Below, piece by piece: positions 19,701-26,338 of a stretch of 64,000 nt of DNA (position 1 is its first letter; each line of letters starts with the position of its first letter). The position numbers were made by a program, and so were the translations under genes. The DNA comes from Aeromicrobium sp. IC_218. GTDB lineage: Bacteria > Actinomycetota > Actinomycetes > Propionibacteriales > Nocardioidaceae. The stretch spans positions 1 through 64,000 of the forward strand of contig NZ_SJXM01000007.1 of the NCBI RefSeq assembly GCF_004336805.1, read 5' to 3'. The notes under the pieces were generated by a model that saw nothing but the letters and a program-made list of their open reading frames with translations, did not search any database and was not told where the DNA came from.

Positions 19701-20060
19701 CAGATGCTCGTCGACTCCGGAGGTCAGCAGGTCGACATCGCCTGGGCGACCGAGCAGGGTGACGGCCTCGGCATCTTCGTGCGCAGCCTCGTCGGACTCG
19801 ACCGCGCCGCAGCCATCGAAGCGTTCGAGAACTACCTGGACGGCACCAGGTTCTCCGCAGATCAGGTGCGCTTCGTGAACCTCATCGTCGATGAGCTCAC
19901 CCGGAACGGCGTCATGGAGCCGGGCCGCCTGTTCGAGTCTCCCTACACCGACCACGCCCCCACCGGCCCGGACTTCTTCTTCCCTGATGCCGACGTCGAG
20001 GTCATCGTCGAGACCCTGGACATGATCAAACGCACCGCCGTCCCTGAGGAAGTGGCATGA
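16710..20060 (+). CDS. hsdR: Type I restriction enzyme endonuclease/translocase subunit
   Basis: Motor and nuclease subunit that pulls DNA past the complex and cuts at a distance. The 1116 residues start with a DUF4145 domain (about 1-125), then a charged coiled coil (about 145-195), the HsdR_N PD-(D/E)XK nuclease (D248, E263-x-K265 in VVEAKR), and a superfamily 2 helicase with Walker A ATGSGKT at 377-383, DEAH at 474-477, motif III LTATPKD and motif VI QMIGRGTRLSPD. The C-terminal third is helical (interaction with HsdM/HsdS). Start ATG lies nine bases after the nuclease stop. All key residues are intact, so restriction is expected to work. Confidence 0.95.
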   Translation: MGNFDFVRRTLPSLHDDCARGESYLSSDPRSACFYSRRVVEELVGYLYDVLSLPLPYRDDLAAKINDAAFKARVPQGITQKLTAIRRIANTAVHEQRQIRPDVSLAVLRELFNVVVWTSYHHSPQPDVVPLQAQFDPALAAKAAPLSRDELARLAARFKAQDEAHARALAEKDERLAAHEADIADLKAQIAAAQAAVAPDTRDYDETAARDLFIDVLLHEAGWTLDEARDREYPVTGMPNPEGRGFVDYVLWGADGLPLAVVEAKRTSKSPEVGQQQAKLYADCLEKQFGRRPVIFYTNGYEHRIWDDSGGYPPRKTQGFYTRDELELLVQRRRTKLPLSGEPVNTDIAGRPYQVRAIKAVSDAFDRKQREALLVMATGSGKTRTTIALVDLLQKANWAKRVLFLADRKALVRQAANAFKEHLPGSTTINLVTEKALEGRVFVSTYPTMMNLINEIDGGLRRFGPGYFDLIVIDEAHRSVYAKYGAIFDYFDSMLVGLTATPKDEVDHNTYRLFHLEDGVPTDNYSLAEAVDAGYLVPPKGVSVGTQFLRSGIKYDDLTDEEKDQWDALDWGDDGPPVEVGAEEVNRFLFNEDTVDKVLETLMVQGYKVAGGDRLGKTIIFAKSQQHAEFIEKRFNLAYPEFAGHFARVITHGTPYAQSLIDDFSIQDKAPHIAISVDMLDTGIDVSEVVNLVFFKMVRSKSKFWQMIGRGTRLSPDLYGPGEDKQDFLVFDFCGNLEYFSQDLPGSQGQTQKSLSQRLFEARLGLVTTLGDTEPGLRSSTVEILHTVVAGMNLDNFVVRPHRRLVEKYASQEAWGSIVPEDTEGLLTLAGLPSSARDDDEDAKRFDLLILRRQLAQLDGDAVLAERLRETVQHIAAALLGKTAIPSVAEQAVLLESVAGDEWWIDVTLPMLELARVRIRGLARFIEKTTRNPIYTDFEDTIGEGVEVVLPRVTPGTNFERFRAKAEVYLREHLDNLALQRLRRNKQLTPGDLTELEQMLVDSGGQQVDIAWATEQGDGLGIFVRSLVGLDRAAAIEAFENYLDGTRFSADQVRFVNLIVDELTRNGVMEPGRLFESPYTDHAPTGPDFFFPDADVEVIVETLDMIKRTAVPEEVA

Positions 20061-20116
20061 GGTGGCGAAGCCGACACTCCTCACGCTCAGAGTGGCTGGT
20101 TGAACATCGCAGCCCG

Positions 20117-20483
20117 TCATTTGGAGCAGCCTGGTGCAAGCCGTTGCGTTCGCGATCGCCCGGACGGCAGATCATCTGCTGCGGCAGCCCACATCTGATC
20201 AGCTGCTCGTAGACGCGCTTCGTCGTTGATGAGGTCGGGGTCCTCAGAGTCGAAGCAATCCTGCATGCCGACGCTCCAGAGCAGATTCGACACCCAGGAC
20301 GGATCCCCCCGGGCACCCGATGCTCGACCCAGTCGATCAATATGCGACCTTGAGGCTCGGGGACTTCAGACCCCGCTCGTACGCCGACAACGCCGCCTGC
20401 AACGTACCGGCCTTCGCGGCGAGCTCCGCCTGCTTGAGACCACGGTGCCGTCGAGCGATTTCGAGCAGACATGCCGGATCCAT
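20117..20483 (-). pseudogene. XRE-family helix-turn-helix regulator, frameshifted
   Basis: From an ATG at 20483, 6 nt behind TACCGT, the frame reads MDPACLLEIARRHRG then LKQAELAAKAGTLQAALSAY and ERGLKSPSLKVA, a clear Cro/C1-type helix-turn-helix. It meets a stop at 20337-20339 after only 48 residues. A +1 frame opens at once (HIDRLGRASGARG onward, including SVGMQDCFDSEDPDLINDEARL) and runs to a stop at 20117-20119. I infer a single frameshift near 20342 in a gene of about 120 codons. A genuine 48-residue regulator is the alternative. It is convergent with hsdR. Confidence 0.5.
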
Positions 20484-20590
20484 CTCTCGACGGTATACCC
20501 GATCTTGCCTAATCGGCCCCCGTTGGAAAGTCCCGCACATCTACCTGTCGCCTCGCGGTCCTTGCGGAGTTTGCCTGAGCAGCAGGAACC

Positions 20591-20840
20591 ATGAACGACA
20601 GCACGCACAACATCCCCTTTCACGAGCGGCAGGACGACGAGTTGCTCACGCTCGACGACATCGCGACGATCCTGATGACCCCAGGCAACACCGTGCGCTG
20701 GTGGCGCCAGATCGGCACCGGGCGGGAGTTCATCAAGATTGGCCGACGCCCCTTACACCACCGCCGGTGACCTGCGCCGCTTCATCCGCTCCCAGCGCCT
20801 CGCCTCCAACGCTGTACTGCCCAAGCCGAAGGCCGTGTGA
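20591..20840 (+). pseudogene. Excisionase/AlpA-like helix-turn-helix protein, frameshifted
   Basis: The ATG at 20591 opens a frame with DDELLTLDDIATILMTP, TVRWWRQIGTGREFIKIGRR, which is the MerR-like winged-helix pattern of small excisionase/AlpA DNA-binding proteins. That frame then runs off into PLHHRR and a stop at 20768. In the neighbouring frame the expected continuation is present: PYTTAGDLRRFIRSQRLA through KPKAV and a stop at 20838-20840. The join is near 20748-20752. A functional product would need about 83 residues. Such proteins are usually encoded beside integrases of integrative elements; none remains here. Confidence 0.7.
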
Positions 20841-21209
20841 GATCGATGCACTGGCCACCGGGGTGTGGGCGCCGACACCGACCCACGCCACGTCTTCCTC
20901 GACGCGTACGACGCGATAACGCGCTACGGCTGAGGTAAATCCAGGGGCTACCAGCACCTCAAGGACTGGACTTCGGTGCCTGTCCCGGTAATGACCCACC
21001 CCAAACACTGGCGCCTCGACCAGCTCCTGGCGCAGGAGGAAAGGAGGATCGCCCTGGCCGAGGCAGCATTCGACGCGCTCGTCGCGCCGCGACGCGAAAC
21101 GTCGAGCATTAGCGATCTGCTCCCCCAGTCGAAGCGACGACCGCCATCGGCCTCATTAGGCGGCATGGCGCGGGATGCAAACGCGCCTATGACGCAATCA
21201 GTTGACTGA
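20841..21209 (+). pseudogene. Unknown ORF interrupted by an in-frame TGA
   Basis: One reading frame carries protein-like sequence on both sides of a TGA at 20931-20933: upstream VGADTDPRHVFLDAYDAITRYG, then the stop, then GKSRGYQHLKDWTSVPVPV and MTHPKHWRLDQLLAQEERRI, ending at 21209. The stop would be a tryptophan if TGA were TGG (RYGWGKSRGYQ). I do not recognise the family; it follows the excisionase-like remnant as though part of the same ancestral module. The beginning is not defined. The downstream part alone could start at the ATG at 20991, but its best-looking residues precede that. Confidence 0.5.
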
Positions 21210-21391
21210 CGTTGCCGAGACATCGTTGATAGCTGGAATTGGAGCTGATGCTGGATCAGCCAGCTGAACACGACCGTCCGCCGTTTTCCCCCGGGCAGTC
21301 CCGGACTCTGCTAGATATTCTCTGAGCGGCGGTGTCGCTCTGAGACGTCACACTGGTCCAGCTTCAGAAATTGACCGCGAACGGGAGCGAT
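21210..21391. other. Non-coding gap upstream of the DUF900 hydrolase
   Basis: A lower-GC stretch with no ORF I can support. It contains TAGATATTCTC near 21313-21323 and short T/A-rich segments that could hold the promoter of the hydrolase gene, but no clear -35/-10 pair at standard spacing could be fixed by eye. Confidence 0.4.
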
Positions 21392-23173
21392 ATGGCGACT
21401 AGGTGGCCCTCGGCTCTGCGCAAGGCAGCCACGCGCAGGAGAGAACGTGATGCCTTAACGATCGACTTGGAACGTGCCGGGTTCAGCACCCACGACAACG
21501 TAGTCGACCTGTTCCTCGCCACCGCACGAGCAGGTGCAATCACCGCCAGCTACTTGCTGCGTTCTGGTGCCCTGGCCGCCGCGACCACACCTGCCGTGCA
21601 GGTCGGCTACGCCATCGACGTGCTTTGGGGCGATCACGAACCGTCAACTCTAACGGCAGAGAGCGAATCAGTGCGCTGGCTCGACCACTGCCTCATCACT
21701 CTCGCCGCGTTCAATCCACGTTCGAACGCCGACTCCCCGTCGAGTCGGGTCACAGAGGTCGGCCTCTTTGAAGGTCTGCTCGGCGCCGCGGGCTCCGCAG
21801 CATTCGACGCTCGACGTCTCCAACAGGCCGGCCGTGACTTGGCAGAGCAAGCCGACTACGACTCCGGCCAGCTCGCACGCCGCGCCCAAGCAACTTGGTC
21901 CGCCATCGAGGACCTCAATAGCACCCAAACCGCCCTCGGCGACCTCGCCATTGCCCAGCTTGCGGGCAGCACGCTGGACGCTACAAAGCTGGGGGTTTTC
22001 GGCGAGACCATACGTGCCCTAGCCGCCCCGGCCGCGGCCTGGCACGAACGCGAAGTCCCCCCGCCGTCGTCAGGGGCCGCCACCGTCCGGGACGAAATCG
22101 GCGGGAGCCTTGTTCACTCTGCCGGCCCGATACGCGTGGCGCAGCGGTTCGAGCTTGACGACGTGCCTGAGTCCGACGACACCGACGGGGTGACGAGAAT
22201 CTGGTATGGCACCGACCGCGCACCGATCCAAGGGGATCCTCGGAGAGGATTCGCCAACCGTCCGTCCAAGACCGGTGAGGTCTACTACGGACAGTGCTTG
22301 GTATCGATCCCGCAGTCGCATCGATTCGGCGAGATCGAGACACCCCTGTGGGACCGGCTCGTGCGTCGGCTTGGTAGCGGACGTCTACGCCTGGAAAGCA
22401 TCGATCCCGTCGACTCGGCGGACGACTTCGCCGCTTCCATCGACTCTGCCATCGACGGAGTCAATGAGGGTGACCGAACCGCAACCGTGTTTGTACACGG
22501 TTACAACACCACTTTCGAAGCCGCCGCCATACGAGCAGCCCAGATAGGGTTCGACCTCCGGGTGTCCGGCGTAACTGCGCTGTTCAGTTGGCCTTCTGCC
22601 GCCAAGTGGCGCATGTATCCGCACGATGCTGACAACGTCGAGAACAGTAAGCCTGCGCTGACCCAGTTCCTCGACACGTTGCTAACAAAGACGAGCCTGA
22701 CCCGGGTCAACTTCATTGTCCACTCGATGGGGAACCGTTTGGTGGCCCGCACACTGGAGTCGGTCGCACCGCTGTTTCAGGCAAAGGGCGTCAAGTTGGG
22801 GGCAATAATCCTCGCCGCCCCGGACATAAACGTCGACACCTTCAAGCAACTCGCCAACGTATATCCGTTGCTGTCTCTTAGCACCACGATGTACGTGTCC
22901 GAGGCGGACAAGGCGCTCGCCCTGTCGCACCGGTTAGTGTGGAACAGCCCCCGAGCAGGGTTCACGCCTCCAATCACCGTCGTGCCCGGCGTGCACACCA
23001 TCGAAGCCACCGACGTTGACGTCTCATGGTTGGGCCATGGCTACTACGCCGCCGCCGCACCGGTTCTCTACGACATCCTGCAGGTCCTCCGGGGAGACAC
23101 CGACCCTGCGAAGCGACCGCGACTTCGTCTAGCGAACAGTCCCGACGGCAACTATTGGCAGCTCACGCCGTGA
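21392..23173 (+). CDS. DUF900 (COG4782-like) alpha/beta hydrolase with unassigned N-terminal domain
   Basis: A 593-residue protein. Residues from about 265 form a DUF900 esterase domain: IWYGTDRAPI, GEVYYGQCLVSIPQSHRFG and IETP, the oxyanion strand TVFVHGYNTTFEAA, FSWPSA, nucleophile S445 in HSMGN, acid D478 in AAPDINVD and H549 in WLGHGYYA. The N-terminal 260 residues have no motif I recognise, are alanine-rich and probably helical, and contain no membrane segment. The ATG at 21392 has GGGAG upstream and is preferred to a TTG seven codons earlier. Codon use is atypical (TTA at codons 22 and 515). Lying inside the RM island, it may be an unrecognised defence effector; this is inference. Confidence 0.8.
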   Translation: MATRWPSALRKAATRRRERDALTIDLERAGFSTHDNVVDLFLATARAGAITASYLLRSGALAAATTPAVQVGYAIDVLWGDHEPSTLTAESESVRWLDHCLITLAAFNPRSNADSPSSRVTEVGLFEGLLGAAGSAAFDARRLQQAGRDLAEQADYDSGQLARRAQATWSAIEDLNSTQTALGDLAIAQLAGSTLDATKLGVFGETIRALAAPAAAWHEREVPPPSSGAATVRDEIGGSLVHSAGPIRVAQRFELDDVPESDDTDGVTRIWYGTDRAPIQGDPRRGFANRPSKTGEVYYGQCLVSIPQSHRFGEIETPLWDRLVRRLGSGRLRLESIDPVDSADDFAASIDSAIDGVNEGDRTATVFVHGYNTTFEAAAIRAAQIGFDLRVSGVTALFSWPSAAKWRMYPHDADNVENSKPALTQFLDTLLTKTSLTRVNFIVHSMGNRLVARTLESVAPLFQAKGVKLGAIILAAPDINVDTFKQLANVYPLLSLSTTMYVSEADKALALSHRLVWNSPRAGFTPPITVVPGVHTIEATDVDVSWLGHGYYAAAAPVLYDILQVLRGDTDPAKRPRLRLANSPDGNYWQLTP

Positions 23174-23232
23174 TTGGAAGGCGCCCACGCCCCTGCGGGT
23201 TGGGTCCCACGGCCTCTACGAGGATTTCCGCG

Positions 23233-23254
23233 GCCCGACGCCGCGCGAGACGTC
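23233..23254 (+). repeat. Right copy of 22-bp direct repeat (candidate attR)
   Basis: Same orientation as 12787-12808, 21 of 22 positions identical, lying 60 bp after the DUF900 hydrolase stop and just before the terminator of the core-side GH3 gene. Confidence 0.6.
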
Positions 23255-23265
23255 CGGTGCGGACG

Positions 23266-23300
23266 GGCAGCGGCCCGGACGACGGGGCCGGGCCGCTGCC
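23266..23300. terminator. Hairpin terminator of the GH3 gene
   Basis: A perfect 13-bp GC-rich stem (23266-23278 with 23288-23300) with a 9-nt loop, 11 bp beyond the GH3 stop on the minus strand. Confidence 0.75.
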
Positions 23301-23311
23301 GTGCCGTCGGC

Positions 23312-26020
23312 TCAGCGGACTCGCACCGAGCCGCCCAGCGCGACGGTCGCCGACGACGGGCCCACGAGGATCCGCGTCCGGCCGGACGGCGTCACCCAGG
23401 CGTCCTCGTCGGTGTCCCAGTACGACAGCGCCTCCTTCGGGATGCGCACCGTGACCCGGCGCGACTGCCCGGGCGCGAGCCGCACCTTGGCGAACCCGGC
23501 GAGCTGCCGCGGCGGCGTGCGCACGTCTCCGGGCAGCCGCCCGACGTAGACCTGCGCGACCTCCGAGCCGGTCCGCCGTCCGGTGTTGCGGACGGTGAAC
23601 GTGGCGGTCACCCGCCCACCGCGCCCGTCGCCCGACGAGACGCGCAGGTTCCGGTACGCGAACCGCGTGTACGACAGGCCGAACCCGAACGGGTAGCTGG
23701 GCCGCACCCGGTCCTCGAGGAACCCGCGGTACCCGACGAAGATCGACTCACGGAAGCGAGCCACCCCCGGCGGCGTGCCCGGCACCTGCCGCTCGTTGCG
23801 CGGCAGCGTCGCCGGCAGCTTGCCCGACGGGTTGACGTCGCCCCAGAGCACGTCGGCGATGGCCCGGCCCTGCTCCTGGCCGGGGTACCAGGCCTGGACG
23901 ATGGCCCGCGTCCGAGCCGACCACGGCTCCGTCCGGGTGACCGCGCCGGTCTCGACCACCACGACGGTCCGGGGGTTGGCCCGGGCCACGTGGCGGATGA
24001 GCTGCTCCTGCTCCTTCGGCAGGGCCAGGTCGGGCCGGTCGTAGCCCTCGGTCTCGTAGTCGCGGACGACGACCACGGCGGTGTCGGCGTCACGAGCCGT
24101 CTCCACGGCCTCGGCCATGGCGGGCGACAGGACGTCCTCAGGGTGCTGCCAGAACAGCCGCACCTGGCCGCCCTGGTACGAGTTCAGTGCCGGCGCGCTG
24201 TACTCGATCCGCACCTCGTGCGGCTCGCCCTCCCGTAGCCTGACCCGCCGGCCGACCGACGACAGGTCGCCGGTGTGCTCGACCAGCAGCTCGCCGTCCA
24301 GGAAGAGCCGCGCGTCACCCCGGGCGGTGAGCCCGAGCCGGTACGTCGCGGTCTCCGGCGCGGTCAGCGTGCCCGTCCACCGCGCGGACAGGTCGCCCAG
24401 GAGCGCGAAGTCGCCGCGCGCCGTCGGGATCTTCGGCGACGCGACGTTGAACCCCGGGAAGTTCTGGAACCCGAAGTTCACGTTCACGTTCGGGTCGACC
24501 TGGGTCAGGTGCGGGTCGCCGGAGAAGGTCGTGTTGCTCCAGTAGCTCGCGGACAGGCCGTTCCCGTCACCGTCCGCCGGCGTCAGCACCGACGACGGCA
24601 CCGGCGCGGCACCGGGCAGCAGGTCGCCCTCGGAGATGCCGTCCGTCCCGGCCGAGTACGTCACGTCGGCCCGCGAGCCGGCCCGCTCCTCGATCCCCTG
24701 CAGCGGCGACACCGAACGGGTCGGACGCGAGACGGTGGCCGAGCCGCCGCCCTGGGCGGATGTGTTGTCGGCGTCCGGGCCGATCACCGCGATCGACCGG
24801 TCACGACGCGACAGCGGCAGCACGTCGCGCTCGTTCTTCAGCAGCACCATGCCGTTGGCGGCGACGTCCCGGGCGACCCGGGCGTCCCGCTCGACCTGGA
24901 TCGGTCGCAGCTGGGGCAGCCGGTCGAACAGCCCCAGGCCGATCATCGGGCGCAGGATGCGCCGCGCCATGTCGTCGAGCCGGGCCATGCTGACCTGCCC
25001 GGCCGCCACGGCGGCGACGAGGCGCTCGCCGAAGTTGGCCGACCCCGGCCCCTGGTCGCCGGGCTGCTCCTGGTCCAGGCCGGCGTTGGCCGCCTCGACC
25101 GTGCTCGGGGTGGCGTTGTAGTCGCTCATGATGAAGCCGCGCAGCCCGAACTGCTCCTTGAGGATCCGGGTCATCAGCGGGTTCTCGCAGGCGTAGACGC
25201 CGTTGACCCGGTTGAACGAGCACATCGCCGACCCCGGACGTCCCTGCCGGATCGCGATGCCGAACGGCCGGGAGTAGATCTCCTGCAGCGCGCGCTCGTC
25301 GACCTGGGCGTCGACGTTGAAGCGGTCGGTCTCCTGGTTGTACGCGAACGGGTGCTTGAGCGACGCCGAGACCGGGCTGGCCTGGATGCCGCGGATGACC
25401 TGGGCGGCCATCGACCCGATGAGCAGCGGGTCCTCGCCGAACCCCTCGAAGGCCCGGCCCCACAGCGGCGTGCGGGCGACGTCGGCCGACGGGGCGAGCT
25501 CGAAGTTGTGGCCCGTGCGGAACGCCTCGCGCCCCAGCACGTCGCCGAAGGCGTCGGCCAGGCGCAGGTCGAAGGACGCGGCCAGGCTCGACGCGGACGG
25601 CAGCTGGGTGGACCGCTGGTCGATGGTCGGGTTGGCGACGCGGACGCCGACCGGGCCGTCGGCCATGGTCTGCGCCGGGATGCCGAGCCGCTCGATCGGG
25701 TTGTTGTAGAAGCCGTAGTTGTTGTTGAGCTGGCCGGTCGCGAGGTCCGCCTTCTCCTCAGTGGTCATCCGGGCGAGGATCTCCTCGACCCGCCGCTCGA
25801 CCGCCGGGGACGTGTCCCAGCTCGGTGTCCGTGGTGCGTCCACCTGCGAGGTGTCGACCCGCGGGGCTGTGAAGCGCGGCCCGCCGAAGCGGCTGCGCTG
25901 GTCCTGGTCGTCCCGGGCCGACGCGGCGGTGACGGTGGATCCCAGGATCGTGACGACGGACGTCGCGACGACGAGGATCATGGTGGCGTGGCGTGATCGG
26001 GTCCTGCGTTCGAGGAACAT
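23312..26020 (-). CDS. Secreted glycoside hydrolase family 3 with PA14 insert
   Basis: A 902-residue exported beta-glycosidase. A charged N-region and hydrophobic core (about residues 10-33) form a signal peptide ending near ASARDD. The GH3 N-terminal barrel follows (MTTEEKADLATG; MADGPVGVR; nucleophile D300 in GFIMSDYNAT), then the GH3 C-terminal sandwich (DVLPLSRRDRSIAVIGPDA), a PA14 carbohydrate-binding domain inserted at about 480-610 (LSASYWSNTTFSG, FNVASPKIPTARGDFALLG), the rest of the C domain (VVVRDYETEGYDRPDLALP) and a fibronectin-III-like tail. PA14-bearing GH3 enzymes often act on beta-glucosides. ATG at 26020 follows CGGAGG; a much longer upstream frame is rejected. Confidence 0.92.
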   Translation of the reverse strand: MFLERRTRSRHATMILVVATSVVTILGSTVTAASARDDQDQRSRFGGPRFTAPRVDTSQVDAPRTPSWDTSPAVERRVEEILARMTTEEKADLATGQLNNNYGFYNNPIERLGIPAQTMADGPVGVRVANPTIDQRSTQLPSASSLAASFDLRLADAFGDVLGREAFRTGHNFELAPSADVARTPLWGRAFEGFGEDPLLIGSMAAQVIRGIQASPVSASLKHPFAYNQETDRFNVDAQVDERALQEIYSRPFGIAIRQGRPGSAMCSFNRVNGVYACENPLMTRILKEQFGLRGFIMSDYNATPSTVEAANAGLDQEQPGDQGPGSANFGERLVAAVAAGQVSMARLDDMARRILRPMIGLGLFDRLPQLRPIQVERDARVARDVAANGMVLLKNERDVLPLSRRDRSIAVIGPDADNTSAQGGGSATVSRPTRSVSPLQGIEERAGSRADVTYSAGTDGISEGDLLPGAAPVPSSVLTPADGDGNGLSASYWSNTTFSGDPHLTQVDPNVNVNFGFQNFPGFNVASPKIPTARGDFALLGDLSARWTGTLTAPETATYRLGLTARGDARLFLDGELLVEHTGDLSSVGRRVRLREGEPHEVRIEYSAPALNSYQGGQVRLFWQHPEDVLSPAMAEAVETARDADTAVVVVRDYETEGYDRPDLALPKEQEQLIRHVARANPRTVVVVETGAVTRTEPWSARTRAIVQAWYPGQEQGRAIADVLWGDVNPSGKLPATLPRNERQVPGTPPGVARFRESIFVGYRGFLEDRVRPSYPFGFGLSYTRFAYRNLRVSSGDGRGGRVTATFTVRNTGRRTGSEVAQVYVGRLPGDVRTPPRQLAGFAKVRLAPGQSRRVTVRIPKEALSYWDTDEDAWVTPSGRTRILVGPSSATVALGGSVRVR

Positions 26021-26338
26021 GAGCCCTCCGGCTCCGGACGGGTCCGAGGGGGCGGCGCGGCTGGGCGTCGAGCGCGACGAGGCGAGTCCGCTGGGGCGCG
26101 GCGGGGCCGACCGTGACGGTGGGCGTGCCGCGCGGAGTGGGTGCTGCTTCGGGATGGGGGACGGCGAGCGCGTCACCGTCGTACCTGCTGCGATCTCCGG
26201 GAATTTTCAGCGTAGGACGGGCGTCCGGGAGTGTCCAGGGGGCCGGCGCGGACGCGTCACGCAGGCCCTGCCTGACGTTCGCCCGGGCGTCGACCGGACG
26301 TCGCGTGCGGTCCACGTGGCCGGCCTACGGTCACGTCC
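26021..26338. other. Divergent promoter region between the GH3 and GT-C genes
   Basis: No gene is supported here although several frames are open because of the GC content. The GH3 Shine-Dalgarno lies at 26021-26030. A short AT-rich patch, GGGAATTTTC, sits at about 26199-26208 and is the only obvious candidate for a GH3 promoter or operator. On the plus side, TACGGT at 26326-26331 is the -10 of the GT-C gene. Confidence 0.5.

Larger units (their letters stand above)
12787..23254. mobile_element. Putative integrated, decayed defence island (type I RM, nuclease, DUF900 hydrolase)
   Basis: About 10.5 kb bounded by a direct repeat and interrupting an otherwise conserved actinobacterial gene block. 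It holds the hsdM-hsdS-nuclease-hsdR operon, a frameshifted XRE regulator, a frameshifted excisionase-like gene, a nonsense-interrupted ORF and a DUF900 hydrolase. Base use is visibly less GC-rich than outside, with TTA and ATA codons in hsdS and the hydrolase. No intact integrase or replication gene is visible, so it appears immobilised. Element class is unknown; the excisionase-like remnant suggests an integrative plasmid or prophage-like ancestor. The boundaries are inferred from the repeat. Confidence 0.65.
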
